From DASXKD01 sp963707905 (GTDB lineage Bacteria; Actinomycetota; Actinomycetes; Streptosporangiales; Streptosporangiaceae), in assembly GCA_963707905.1 (NCBI GenBank), contig CAVPSA010000053.1, positions 1 to 64,000 on the forward strand: 64,000 bases of DNA, read 5' to 3'. The stretch's first letter is position 1, and every line of letters starts with the position of its first letter. This document shows, piece by piece, positions 53,001-62,289 of the stretch. The position numbers and the translations under genes are program-made. The notes under the pieces are model-generated. The model was not told the origin of the DNA, did no database searches, and saw only the letters and a list, made by a program, of their open reading frames with translations.

Positions 53001-53174
53001 TCAGTCTTCGTCGTCGAGCCGGGCGAGCCAGGTCGCGAGCCGGTCGACCGCCACCTCGAACTCGGGCGCGGTGTCGACGAACTCCCTCAGCCGCTCGGCG
53101 AGCCAGCCCACGCTGATCTCTTCGCTGCCCCGCCGCTCGGCAAGCTCCTCGATACCCCGGTCGGTGAAGTACAT
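53001..53174 (-). CDS. DUF6104 family small protein
   Basis: A 57-residue protein: MYFTDRGIEELAERRGSEEI then SVGWLAERLREFVDTAPEFE and VAVDRLATWLARLDDED. This matches the short conserved protein encoded just after kgd in streptomycetes (DUF6104). It begins three bases after the kgd stop, so it is in the same operon. Function unknown. No signal peptide or membrane segment, so it is likely cytosolic. Confidence 0.85.
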   Translation of the reverse strand: MYFTDRGIEELAERRGSEEISVGWLAERLREFVDTAPEFEVAVDRLATWLARLDDED

Positions 53175-53177
53175 CCG

Positions 53178-56100
53178 CTAGCCGAGGCTCAGCGCGCGCT
53201 CGATGACCGCCTTGTGGTCGGCGGCGTGCGCGATGGACGAGCCCAGCGCGGGCGCCGAACTCGCTGGCGGCGCGACCAGCCGTATCTTCCGTTCCAGCAG
53301 CCCGGGCAGCCACAGCGCCATGGTCGGCCAGGCGCCCATGTTGGTCGGCTCCTCCTGCACCCAGGCGATCTCGGCCTCGGCGGGGTACCGGTCGAGTTCG
53401 GCGAGTATTTCCCCGAGAGGCAGTGGGTAGAGCCGCTCCACCCGGATCAGCGCGACGTCATCGCGGCCTTCGGCGGCGCGCCGGTCAGCGAGGTCGTAGT
53501 AGATCTTGCCGGCGCACAGCACCACGGTGCGCACGCCCGCCGGGTCGGCCGGACGGGGGTCGCCGATCACCGGAAGGAACGATCCCCTGGTGAACTCGGC
53601 CGTGCTGGACGTGGCCGACTTCAGCCGGAGCATCGACTTGGGCGTGAAGACGATCAGCGGCTTGCGGCGGGCGCCTAGCGCCTGCCAGCGGAGCAGGTGG
53701 AAGTAGTTGGCCGGCGTGGTCGGCATGGCCACGGTCATGTTGTCCTGCGCGCAGAGGGTCAGGAAACGCTCCACCCGGGCCGAGGAGTGGTCCGGGCCCT
53801 GTCCCTCGTACCCGTGCGGCAGCAGCAGCACCACGCTGGAGCGCTGGCCCCACTTCTGCTCGCCGGAGGTGACGAACTCGTCCATGATCGTCTGCGCGCC
53901 GTCGACGAAGTCGCCGAACTGCGCCTCCCAGCAGACCAGGGCCCCCGGGCGGGCCACCGAGTACCCGTATTCGAAGCCCACGGCCGCGAACTCCGACAGC
54001 AGCGAGTCGTAGACGTGGAACTTCGCACTAGCCGAGTTGAACCGGCGCAGCGGGGTGTACTCCGCCGCGGTGTGCCGGTCCACAAGGACGGCGTGCCGCT
54101 GGCCGAACGTGCCGCGGCGGGTGTCCTGGCCGACCAGCCGCACCGTATGGCCGTCCATCAGCACCGCGCCGAAGGCCAGCAGTTCACCGGTTGCCCAGTC
54201 GATCGCGTCGTCGGCCACCATCGCGGCGCGGCGCTGCAGCAGCGGCAGCAGCCGCGGATGGACGGTGAAGCCCTCGGGCAGGCTGAGCTGGCTGTCGATG
54301 ATCTGCTTGATGGCCTCGTCGGTGGTCCACGTGGGCACGGCAGTGTGGTCGATCGCCTCCGGCTCGGCAGGTGCCAGCCGGATGACCGCGCCCTGTACGG
54401 CTAGCTGGTTCGCTGCCTCTCTGGTCTCGGTAAAGGCGCGCTCCAGTTGCCCCTGGTAGTCGCGCAGTGCCTGCTCGGCCTCTTCCATGGTGATGTCGCC
54501 GCGGCCGATGAGGGCCTCGGTGTAGAGCTTGCGGGTGGACCGCTTGGCGTCGATCAGGTCGTACATCAGCGGCTGGGTGAAGGACGGGTTGTCCGCCTCG
54601 TTGTGGCCGCGGCGCCGGTAGCAGATCATGTCGATGACCACGTCCTTGCCGAACGCCTGGCGGTAGGCGAAGGCCAGCCTGCCCACCCGGACGACCGCCT
54701 CGGGGTCGTCGCCGTTGACGTGGAAGATCGGCGCCTGGATCATCCGCGCGACGTCCGTGCTGTACACACTGGACCGCGAGTGCTGCGGCGCGGTCGTGAA
54801 CCCGACCTGGTTGTTGACCACGATGTGCACCGTCCCGCCGGTGCGGTAGCCGCGGAGCTGGGACAGGTTCAAGGTCTCGGCAACCACGCCCTGGCCCGCG
54901 AACGCCGCGTCGCCATGGACGAGCACCGCGAGCACGGTGAACCCGGGCTCGCCCATGTCGAGCACGTCCTGCTTGGCCCGGACCACTCCCTCGGCGACCG
55001 GGTCGACCGCTTCCAGGTGACTGGGGTTGGCGACCAGCGAGGTGGCGATGGACGAGCCGTCGGTGGCGTTGAACACGCCCTCGGCGCCGAGGTGGTACTT
55101 GACGTCGCCGGACCCATGCGTGGTCCGCGGGTCCAGGTTGCCCTCGAACTCGCCGAAGATCTGCGCGTAGGACTTGCCCACGATGTTCGCAAGCACGTTC
55201 AGCCTGCCGCGGTGCGCCATCCCGATCACAGCCTCGTCCAGCGAGGCACGTGCGGCCTCGGTGAGCACCGCGTCGAGCAGTGCTATCAGGGACTCGGCGC
55301 CCTCCAGGGAGAACCGGCGCTGGCCGACGAACTTGGTCTGCAGGAACATCTCGAAGGCCTCGGCCACGCCCAGCCGGGACAGGATCTGCACCTGCTCGTC
55401 GTGGCTGGGCCGGCCGTGCGGGCGCTCGATCCGGTCCTGCAGCCAGGCGCGCTCCTCCGGGTTCTGGATGTGCATGTACTCCACGCCGACCGTCCGGCAG
55501 TAGGAGTCGCGCAGCACGCCGAGGATCTCCCGCAGCTTCATCAGCGGCTTGCCGCCGAAGCCGCCGGTGGGGAACTCGCGTTCCAGGTCCCACAGGGTCA
55601 GGCCGTGCTCGTTGATGTCCAGGTCGGGGTGCTTGCGCTGCTTGTACTCCAGCGGGTCGGTGTCTGCCATGAGGTGGCCGCGGACCCGGTAGGCGTGGAT
55701 GAGTTCGAGCACCCGGGCCGGCTTGGTCACGTCATCCTCGTGCAGGGCGGCGATGTCGCGCACCCAGCGCACGGGCTCGTAGGGAATGTGCAGCGCCTTG
55801 AAGACGGTGTCGTAGAAGCCGTCCTCGCCGAGCAGAAGCTGCTGCATGCGGCGCAGGAACTCACCGGACTGGGCGCCCTGGATGATCCGGTGGTCGTAGG
55901 TGGAGGTCAGCGCAACGATCTTGCTGACTGCCAGGCGGGCCAGGGTCTCCTGGGACGCGCCCAGATATTCGGCCGGGTACTCCATCGCCCCCACGCCGAC
56001 GATGCAGCCCTGCCCGGCCATCAGCCTGGGCACGGAATGCTCGGTGCCGATCGTTCCCGGGTTGGTCAGCGTGATCGTGGTGCCCGCGTAGTCGTCGATG

Positions 56101-57032
56101 GTCAGCTTGCCGGTCCTGGCCCGGCGGACGATGTCCTCGTAGGCCATCCAGAACTGGCGGAAGTCCATGCCCTCCGCCGCCTTGATGCTGGGCACGAGCA
56201 ACTGCCGGGCCCCGTCGCGCCCCGCCACGTCGATCGCCAGGCCCAGGTTGACGTGTTCCGGCGTGACCACACCCGGCTTCCCGTCGACCAAGGTGAAGGA
56301 GTAGTTCATCGCCGGCATCGTGCGCAGCGCCTGCACCACGGCGAAGCCGATGAGGTGGGTGAACGAGACCTTGCCGCCCCGGCCGCGGGCCAGGTGGTTG
56401 TTGATCACGATCCGGTTGTCGGCCAGCAGCTTGGCCGGGATGGCCCGCACGCTGGTCGCCGTGGGGACGCTGAGGCTGGCCGCCATGTTCTCGGCCGTGC
56501 GCGCGGCGGCGCCGCGCAGCCGCACCACGTTGTCCTGTGCCGCAGCCTCGCTGGCCGGCTCCCCGGCAGGCTTGCCGTCCGGCGCGGGCGGGGCCGGGCG
56601 GGCAGGCGCAGCGGCCGTGCCTGCCGGGGCGGGCGGCGCCGCAGGCGGGGCAGGTGCGGCAGGCACGGCAGGAGCGGGGGCCCGTGCCGGTGTGACGGTC
56701 CCCGCTGCGGCGTTCGCCGGTGTGGCCGGCATCGCCGTGGCCGGTGCCGGCGCGACAGGTGCAGGCGCGGGCCGGGCGGCCTGCACCGCGGCGGCCGCCG
56801 GCTGTGGCGGGCTCCCCGCGGGAGGCTTGTAGTCAGCGAAGAAATTCCACCACTCCATGGCCACCGACGAGGGATCGGCCAGGTAGCGCTGGTACAACTC
56901 ATCGACGAGCCATTCGTTCGGCCCGAAATCCGTGCCGGTGTTGCCGGCCTGAGATTCGGGACCGGAAAGCCCGGTCGTGTGCTCGGCTGGATCCGCGGAC
57001 GCCCGCGGCGACTCCGGAGGCACTGCGGACAT
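53178..57032 (-). CDS. kgd: Multifunctional 2-oxoglutarate decarboxylase/dehydrogenase (Kgd/OdhA type)
   Basis: The fused actinobacterial enzyme, 1284 residues, combining an E2-type catalytic domain and a thiamine-diphosphate E1 domain of the 2-oxoglutarate dehydrogenase complex. NEWLVDELYQRYLADPSSVA begins it, followed by a Pro/Ala linker to about residue 165. The succinyltransferase domain has STYDHRIIQGAQSGEF (HR), and the E1 domain has EVGVEYMHI-like VGVEYMHIQNPEERAWLQDR, GMAHRGRLNVLANIVGK, VLVHGDAAFAGQGVVAETLN (GDAAF) and VVNNQVGFTT. Two possible starts are close; ATG 57032 is used. Linker lacks a lipoyl domain as in this family. Intact over 3.9 kb. Confidence 0.95.
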   Translation of the reverse strand: MSAVPPESPRASADPAEHTTGLSGPESQAGNTGTDFGPNEWLVDELYQRYLADPSSVAMEWWNFFADYKPPAGSPPQPAAAAVQAARPAPAPVAPAPATAMPATPANAAAGTVTPARAPAPAVPAAPAPPAAPPAPAGTAAAPARPAPPAPDGKPAGEPASEAAAQDNVVRLRGAAARTAENMAASLSVPTATSVRAIPAKLLADNRIVINNHLARGRGGKVSFTHLIGFAVVQALRTMPAMNYSFTLVDGKPGVVTPEHVNLGLAIDVAGRDGARQLLVPSIKAAEGMDFRQFWMAYEDIVRRARTGKLTIDDYAGTTITLTNPGTIGTEHSVPRLMAGQGCIVGVGAMEYPAEYLGASQETLARLAVSKIVALTSTYDHRIIQGAQSGEFLRRMQQLLLGEDGFYDTVFKALHIPYEPVRWVRDIAALHEDDVTKPARVLELIHAYRVRGHLMADTDPLEYKQRKHPDLDINEHGLTLWDLEREFPTGGFGGKPLMKLREILGVLRDSYCRTVGVEYMHIQNPEERAWLQDRIERPHGRPSHDEQVQILSRLGVAEAFEMFLQTKFVGQRRFSLEGAESLIALLDAVLTEAARASLDEAVIGMAHRGRLNVLANIVGKSYAQIFGEFEGNLDPRTTHGSGDVKYHLGAEGVFNATDGSSIATSLVANPSHLEAVDPVAEGVVRAKQDVLDMGEPGFTVLAVLVHGDAAFAGQGVVAETLNLSQLRGYRTGGTVHIVVNNQVGFTTAPQHSRSSVYSTDVARMIQAPIFHVNGDDPEAVVRVGRLAFAYRQAFGKDVVIDMICYRRRGHNEADNPSFTQPLMYDLIDAKRSTRKLYTEALIGRGDITMEEAEQALRDYQGQLERAFTETREAANQLAVQGAVIRLAPAEPEAIDHTAVPTWTTDEAIKQIIDSQLSLPEGFTVHPRLLPLLQRRAAMVADDAIDWATGELLAFGAVLMDGHTVRLVGQDTRRGTFGQRHAVLVDRHTAAEYTPLRRFNSASAKFHVYDSLLSEFAAVGFEYGYSVARPGALVCWEAQFGDFVDGAQTIMDEFVTSGEQKWGQRSSVVLLLPHGYEGQGPDHSSARVERFLTLCAQDNMTVAMPTTPANYFHLLRWQALGARRKPLIVFTPKSMLRLKSATSSTAEFTRGSFLPVIGDPRPADPAGVRTVVLCAGKIYYDLADRRAAEGRDDVALIRVERLYPLPLGEILAELDRYPAEAEIAWVQEEPTNMGAWPTMALWLPGLLERKIRLVAPPASSAPALGSSIAHAADHKAVIERALSLG

Positions 57033-57303
57033 CGCCTCTTCCGACGTGTGACTGGTGGTATTGCCGCCCCCATCAGGGCGAGTCCTAGGCTACCGGGCGC
57101 AGCGCCGTCCCCGGCCGGGTGAGATCCACTTCACGTCGGCCGCGCCGCTGGCCCACGGCCCGCAGGCGGCTCATTGCCTGGCATCGGTGGCCCCGGGCGG
57201 TGGAAGTTCTGCGGCCGGGGCGGACAAACCCATACCCAGGGGGCCGCTTTCCTCCCCCTGCACCAGTTGGGGCACTCCTGACAAGGCATGTTCCCGTGCT
57301 TAC

Positions 57304-57696
57304 ATGGATCCACGGAGGTGCCGCCAAGTGCGCGAGTTCGGTGAACTTGAGATGGCCATCATGGATGTGATGTGGGCCGCCGAGAGCCCGTGCGTGGTGC
57401 GCGAGGTCCGGGAGCGGCTGCGGTACGACCGCCCGGTCGCGTACACGACCGTCATGACGGTGATGGACATTCTGTACCGCAAGGGCGTGCTGCAGCGTGT
57501 CAAGCACGGCCGCGCGTGGCGCTACTGGCCCGTCGAGCAGCGTGAAGAGCATGACGCCCGGGTGATGACGGAGATCCTCCGCTCAGGTGGCGACGAGGAA
57601 TTAACGATGCGCCGGTTCCTCGAACGCGTCAGCGACGACGAGATGGAACGGCTTCGCATCGCCGTGCTCGACGCCGGCCGGGGCGCATCCTCCTGA
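57304..57696 (+). CDS. BlaI/MecI/CopY-family transcriptional repressor
   Basis: A 130-residue winged-helix repressor. VREFGELEMAIMDVMWAAES, CVVREVRERLRYDRPVAYTT (helix-turn-helix), VMTVMDILYRKGVLQRVKHG and RAWRYWPVEQREEHDARVMT match BlaI-like proteins. These usually pair with an M56-type membrane peptidase that cleaves them, but none adjoins. Start is ATG 57304; GTG 57328 nearer the domain is also possible. The gene is divergent from kgd and precedes the big repeat protein. Confidence 0.88.
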   Translation: MDPRRCRQVREFGELEMAIMDVMWAAESPCVVREVRERLRYDRPVAYTTVMTVMDILYRKGVLQRVKHGRAWRYWPVEQREEHDARVMTEILRSGGDEELTMRRFLERVSDDEMERLRIAVLDAGRGASS

Positions 57697-57837
57697 GCCG
57701 GATACCTGCGACACCTGCGCACCCTGCCGGATCGCCTCAGCTGTAGCCCACTCCACCGCTAGCATCACGGGCGTGACCGACTCCCCCTTGACCGCACGTG
57801 TTCGGAGTTCACATCCCAGCCACCCAGCGGGGCGGCC

Positions 57838-60800
57838 GTGAGCGCGGACAGCGGGCCGGGCCGGGGAGGCACCGCGCTGTTCGTTACGCCGGGACGTGTG
57901 CCGCGCGGTGTGGCCTTTGCGCCTGCCGTGCGCGGTTATCCGGGCGGGATCGCCGATATGGCTGGTGACCTGGACGACTACGAAGCCGGCCTGTCGTTCG
58001 ACGACGACGAACTCTGGGAGCCCACCGCGGCCGAGCCGGGGGACGACGCGGCCGGGCCAGCGGACACTGTGGCGGCGGAACCAGGGGACGACACGGCCGG
58101 GCCAGGGGACGACGCGGCCGGGCCGGGGGACACGCCGTCGCAGGCCGGGCCGGCCATTGCCGGGGCAGGCTCACCCGCGCCGGGCCAGCACGGACCGGGC
58201 CAGCACTCACCGGGCCAGCACTCACCGGGCCAGCAGATGCCGGGCCAGCACCCACCGGGCAAGCAGATGCCGGGCCAGCACCCACCGGGCCAGCACCCAC
58301 CGGGCGAATTGGGATCGCGCCCGCCGGCGCCGCCGGTGCTCGCGCCGCCGGTTTCCGTCTGGCAGCAGTCGGCCGCCGCGTGGCAGGAAGCGGGCATCGA
58401 CTGGATGCGGCCCGCGACGGCGGGAGCGCGCCCCGCTGGCAGGGCCCCCGCCGACGACGACCCGCACACGGAACCGATCCCGGTCCTCACCGCGGACGGG
58501 ACTGTCCGGCCGGCCCGTACCAGGGATCCGGCCGCGCCTTCGCAACCGCAGCGCCCTGAGGCAGGTGCGCCGGCCACGGTGGCGGCGAGCGCGCCGGGCG
58601 AGGTCAACGGGCATGGCCAGGGTGGCCGCACGGCGGCTGACGCCGGTGCCGGAACGCCAGCAGGCACCGCCCCGCGCGGGACCACGCAAACCGGGCAGGC
58701 CAGGAAAGCCGGCCGGGGGAGGCGCAAGGAGACCAGCCCCGGGCAAGGCAGGAACGGACAGGACGAGAAGGCCGGCCCCGGTCGGGGCAAGGAGACCAGC
58801 CCCGGGCAAGGCAGGAACGGACAGGACGAGAAGGCCGGCCCCGGTCGGGGCAAGACCGCCAGGGTGCGGCCCGGCAAGCGGGTCGCGATGGTGGCCGTCA
58901 TCGCGCTCCTACTCGTCGCGGGCACGCTGGCCGGCATCGGCATCGCACGTTCCGGCGGAGGGCCGGCCAGGCGGGAGTTCACCCTGGTCACCCCTTATCC
59001 GCCCGCAGCGGCGGCGGATGCGGAGCTGGCCGGCCGGACGGCCGGGGCCACGCCCCTGCTCGGGTCCCTGGCCGGGATAGCCGCGGTGGGCAGGACCGTC
59101 GTCGCCATCGGTGCAGCGCCCAGCCAGCCGGCTCCGGTGCCGCTGATCCTCTTCTCCGCCGACGGTGGCCACACCTGGGCCCGGGCGGCCCTGGCGGGCC
59201 CGGGCCCAACGACCGGCACAGGCACAGGGACCGGCGCAGGCACAGGGACCGGCGCAGGCACAGGGACCGGCACAGGCACAGGGACCGGTGGGCCGGCTGG
59301 CCCGGGCCTCGCGACGGGCCCCGGAGCGGCCGGGCCAGGCACCACGGCCGGCGCTGCCGCAGCCGGCGGCCCGGGCAGCGCGCCGGAACTGGTCGCACAC
59401 AGCGGCGGCACCTGGCTCGCGCTCGGCCAGCATGCCGCGTGGACCTCGCCCGACGGCAGGACCTGGCACCCGGCGCCGGCCCTGCCCCCGGTGGCCGGGG
59501 ACACGGTGCTGGGCCTGGCAGGCACCGGCACCGGGTTCGTGGCCGTCGGTGAGCACACCGGCCCGCAACCAGGCCCCGTGGTGTGGACCTCATCGGACGG
59601 GCGGCCCTGGCAGCGCTGGACCGGGCCAGCGCGCGGGCTCACCGCCCGCAGCGGGCACCTGACAGCCCTGCGCTGGGCCGCCGCCGAGGGCGAGGTGGTC
59701 GTGGCCGGCGGCCCGGTCACCGGAACCGCCGGGCAGGGCCGGCGGCCGGACGCGGGCGTATGGCGGAGCACGGACGGCGGCCTCACCTGGAGGCCGGTGA
59801 CGCTTCCGGCCAGCCACGGTGCGACCGCCGGGCTGGCCGGGCTGGCGGCCAACGGTACCGGGTTCGTCGCCGTCCGCCCCGGTCACGCCGCCGGGCGCCA
59901 GGACGCGGTGACCTACCAGTCCGCCCAGGGTGCCACCTGGCGGTACGCGGGCAAGCTGACCCCGGTCCGGCGAACCTCGCTCCAGGTCACCACGGTGTCA
60001 GGAGGCAGTCACGGCTTCGTCGTCGCCGCCTCCGTGCAGGGGTCCGAGGTGGCGTTCTCCAGCGCGCGCGGCCGCGGCTGGCACCAGACCACCGCGGGCG
60101 CGGGCGCCGGGGTGGCCGGCCTGGCCGCCGGGCCCGGCGGCACCGTGGTGGTGGCCGGGAACACCCAGCCGGGAACCGGGGCAGGGGGCATCAGGCCGCA
60201 CCTGATCCTCATCAGCCGCACCGCGCGCCAGCAGGTGGGCCAGGCGGCCCTGGCCGCGAGCGCCACCCCCGATGTGACGGTCAACGGCCTGGCCGCGAGC
60301 GGCCGTTCGCTGGTGGCGGCCGGCTCGGCGGGCGGGTCGCCGGCCCTGTGGCTGGCCTCGGCCGGCCGGTGGGCACCCGCGGGCGTGCTGTTGCCGCAGG
60401 CGTGGCGGAACGGCGCACTGGTGAGCGTGGCGCACGGCGGCGGCGGCTGGCTGGCGGTCGGCCAGGCCAGCCCGGCACCGTCCGCCCAGGCGCCGGATCC
60501 CGCCGTGCCGGGTGCGTCCCAGCCGGTGATCCTGACCTCGGCCACCGGGACCTCCTGGACCCCGGCATCCGGGCTCAGCCCGCTCGCGGCAGCCGGCAAC
60601 ACCCTGGTCCAGGCGGCCGCCGGCCCGGCCGGCTACGTGGTGGTCGGCAGCGCCGGGACGGGCGGCAGCCCGGCCCCGGCCGCCTGGTACTCGAAGAACC
60701 TCAGCACCTGGGCTCATACCCCGCTGCCGGTCCCGGGCGGCTACGCGCCGCCCGGGACGCCAGGCAGCCGCCAGGTTCTCGCGGTGACCGCGGCGGGGCC

Positions 60801-61347
60801 GGGCTTCGTGGCGGTGGGCTCGGCGGGAAGCACCCCGGCCGCGTGGACCTCGCGGGACGGCTCGGCCTGGGCCTTCACCGCGCTGCCGCTTCCCTCCGGG
60901 GCGGCCGGAGCCGCGCTGACCCAGGTCACCGCCGCGGGCACGCGGGCGGTCGCCGCGGGCTACGAGTGGCGGGCCGGCTCGGCGCCCGTGCCGTTCACCG
61001 CCGTCTCGGCCGACGGCGGCCGCACCTGGCGGGACTCGGTGCTGCCCGCGCCGCCGGTCCCCACCGTGGTGACCGCGCTGACCGCCGCTGGGCACGGGTT
61101 CGTCGCGGTGGGCCGCACCGGGCTGCCGGGACGTTCCGTCATGCTCGCCTGGTGGTCCTCCGACGGCCTGACCTGGCAGGACCGCGTGCCCGCGGGCGGA
61201 GCGAAGGGGGATGGGAAGGTGGGTGGGGGGGCGCTCGTTACGCAGATCAATGCCGTGACGGCCGGGGACGGGACGCTCACCGGTGCCGGGTTCGCCGCGA
61301 GCACCGCGGCGGAGCACCCGATCCTCTGGCACGCGCGCTACCGCTGA
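57838..61347 (+). CDS. Large membrane-anchored protein with tandem repeats and propeller-like (BNR/sialidase-type) extracellular domain
   Basis: 1169 residues from GTG (or about 1129 from ATG 57958, MAGDLDDYEAGLSFDDDELW). It runs from an acidic N-terminus with EPGDDAAG repeats, through a PGQHxPGQHSPGQ block and two exact 21-residue repeats (KETSPGQGRNGQDEKAGPGR), to a basic stop-transfer region and one transmembrane helix near residue 355 (VAMVAVIALLLVAGTLAGIG). The outer part of about 800 residues has several copies of WTSxDGRTWHxxxxLP-type strands, as in BNR/sialidase propellers. A TGTGTGAG linker lies early. Unknown function; may bind or sense something at the surface. Confidence 0.75.
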   Translation: MSADSGPGRGGTALFVTPGRVPRGVAFAPAVRGYPGGIADMAGDLDDYEAGLSFDDDELWEPTAAEPGDDAAGPADTVAAEPGDDTAGPGDDAAGPGDTPSQAGPAIAGAGSPAPGQHGPGQHSPGQHSPGQQMPGQHPPGKQMPGQHPPGQHPPGELGSRPPAPPVLAPPVSVWQQSAAAWQEAGIDWMRPATAGARPAGRAPADDDPHTEPIPVLTADGTVRPARTRDPAAPSQPQRPEAGAPATVAASAPGEVNGHGQGGRTAADAGAGTPAGTAPRGTTQTGQARKAGRGRRKETSPGQGRNGQDEKAGPGRGKETSPGQGRNGQDEKAGPGRGKTARVRPGKRVAMVAVIALLLVAGTLAGIGIARSGGGPARREFTLVTPYPPAAAADAELAGRTAGATPLLGSLAGIAAVGRTVVAIGAAPSQPAPVPLILFSADGGHTWARAALAGPGPTTGTGTGTGAGTGTGAGTGTGTGTGTGGPAGPGLATGPGAAGPGTTAGAAAAGGPGSAPELVAHSGGTWLALGQHAAWTSPDGRTWHPAPALPPVAGDTVLGLAGTGTGFVAVGEHTGPQPGPVVWTSSDGRPWQRWTGPARGLTARSGHLTALRWAAAEGEVVVAGGPVTGTAGQGRRPDAGVWRSTDGGLTWRPVTLPASHGATAGLAGLAANGTGFVAVRPGHAAGRQDAVTYQSAQGATWRYAGKLTPVRRTSLQVTTVSGGSHGFVVAASVQGSEVAFSSARGRGWHQTTAGAGAGVAGLAAGPGGTVVVAGNTQPGTGAGGIRPHLILISRTARQQVGQAALAASATPDVTVNGLAASGRSLVAAGSAGGSPALWLASAGRWAPAGVLLPQAWRNGALVSVAHGGGGWLAVGQASPAPSAQAPDPAVPGASQPVILTSATGTSWTPASGLSPLAAAGNTLVQAAAGPAGYVVVGSAGTGGSPAPAAWYSKNLSTWAHTPLPVPGGYAPPGTPGSRQVLAVTAAGPGFVAVGSAGSTPAAWTSRDGSAWAFTALPLPSGAAGAALTQVTAAGTRAVAAGYEWRAGSAPVPFTAVSADGGRTWRDSVLPAPPVPTVVTALTAAGHGFVAVGRTGLPGRSVMLAWWSSDGLTWQDRVPAGGAKGDGKVGGGALVTQINAVTAGDGTLTGAGFAASTAAEHPILWHARYR
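58193..58305 (+). repeat. PGQHx codon repeat in the large anchored protein
   Basis: About eight copies of a 15-bp CCGGGCCAGCACxCA-type unit encode (P-G-Q/K-H/Q-x) near residues 119-155 of the large protein. Copies vary by a few bases, indicating expansion by slippage or unequal exchange. Confidence 0.75.
58726..58851 (+). repeat. Two exact 63-bp tandem repeats
   Basis: The 63-bp unit starting AAGGAGACCAGCCCCGGGCA occurs twice (58726 and 58789), identical by eye, each encoding 21 residues rich in Lys/Gly/Glu. The identity suggests a recent duplication; the copy number may vary between strains or be an assembly choice. Confidence 0.9.
59212..59283 (+). repeat. Four tandem 18-bp Thr-Gly-coding repeats
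   Basis: ACCGGCACAGGCACAGGG-type units repeat four times with a period of 18, encoding (TGTGTG/TGAGTG) as a flexible linker in the extracellular part of the large protein. Identity between units is nearly complete. Confidence 0.9.
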
Positions 61348-61378
61348 CGACGCGGGCGCGGCCGCCAGGCCAGCGTGG

Positions 61379-61402
61379 GCCCGGGGGGCCGCCGCCCCGG
61401 GC
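61379..61402. terminator. GC hairpin between convergent genes
   Basis: GCCCGGGG and CCCCGGGC pair over eight bases with an eight-base loop, between the large anchored protein gene and the nitrilase gene. It could end both messages. No T-run. Its CCCGGGG arm recalls the dispersed palindromes. Confidence 0.4.
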
Positions 61403-61411
61403 TAGCACCAC

Positions 61412-62224
61412 TCAGCCAGCGGCCGGGCCGAACACGTCCTCGCGGCGGTGTTCCAGGCACGGCAGCGTGGCCCGGACCTGCTTGGTCAGCGCGCTGTCCA
61501 GGTCGGCCACCGTGAGCCCGGGGAACGGGCCGAGGTCGGCGCGGACCGTGCCCATCGGGTCGGCCATCATGCTGCGGCCGATCCCGGTAGGCGCGCGGGT
61601 GGGGGGCGCGGAATGGTCCGGCACCTGGCCGGCCGCTGCCACCCAGACCGTGTTCTCGATCGCGCGGGCGCGCACCAGGGTGACCCAGTGCTCCTCCTTG
61701 AACAGGCCCGCGGCCCACGCGGCGGGTATCACGATCAGTTCGGCCCCGCGCACCGCCAGTGCCCGGGCGAGCTCGGGGAACCTGACGTCGTAGCAGGTCA
61801 TGATGCCGACCCGGATCCCGCACAGATCCGCGACCACCGGCTGCGCGCCCGGTGCGACCACGTCGGACTCCCGCTCGCCCAGGGCGTCGAACAGGTGGAT
61901 CTTGCGGTATGCGGCGACCTGGGTGCCCGCCGCGTCGTAGGCGACCGCGGTGTTGTACACGCGGCCGTCGGGCGCGGGCTCGAATACCCCCGCCACCAGC
62001 GCGACCCCGCTGGCCCGGGCAGCCTCGGCCAGCCCGCTGCCGAACGAGCCGTCCAGCGGCTCGGCGATGGCGCGCAGGTCACTGCCGAACCGGGCCTGCG
62101 TGGCCTCGGGGAACACCGCCAGGTCGGCGCCGCGCTGGGCAGCGTCAGCCAGGGCGCCCTGTACCCGATCCAAATTGACCCCGGGATCCGGGCTGACCGG
62201 CAACTGGCACAAAGCGACGCGCAT
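61412..62224 (-). CDS. Carbon-nitrogen hydrolase (nitrilase superfamily)
   Basis: A 270-residue alpha-beta-beta-alpha hydrolase with a complete Glu-Lys-Cys triad: Glu40 (LAVFPEATQ), Lys108 (AAYRKIHLFD) and Cys144 (GIMTCYDVRFPE). FEPAPDGRVYNTAVAYDAAG is another family block. It resembles omega-amidase/predicted amidohydrolases of the Nit1/Nit2 group, which hydrolyse amides such as deaminated glutathione or alpha-ketoglutaramate. The start MRVALCQLPVSPDPGVNLDR is the standard first strand. Divergent from the aminotransferase gene, 65 bp apart. Confidence 0.9.
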   Translation of the reverse strand: MRVALCQLPVSPDPGVNLDRVQGALADAAQRGADLAVFPEATQARFGSDLRAIAEPLDGSFGSGLAEAARASGVALVAGVFEPAPDGRVYNTAVAYDAAGTQVAAYRKIHLFDALGERESDVVAPGAQPVVADLCGIRVGIMTCYDVRFPELARALAVRGAELIVIPAAWAAGLFKEEHWVTLVRARAIENTVWVAAAGQVPDHSAPPTRAPTGIGRSMMADPMGTVRADLGPFPGLTVADLDSALTKQVRATLPCLEHRREDVFGPAAG

Positions 62225-62289
62225 ACCCGCAGCGTACTCACGCGGCGCCCGAGGTCACATCGGGCGCCGCGGCATGATGTCATGGCCGG

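Noticed and set aside
54447..57122. Long open frame of 891 codons opposite kgd
   Set aside because: Antisense shadow of a high-GC gene: composition is His/Asp/Arg/Gly-rich with no domain, while the opposite strand codes an intact Kgd.
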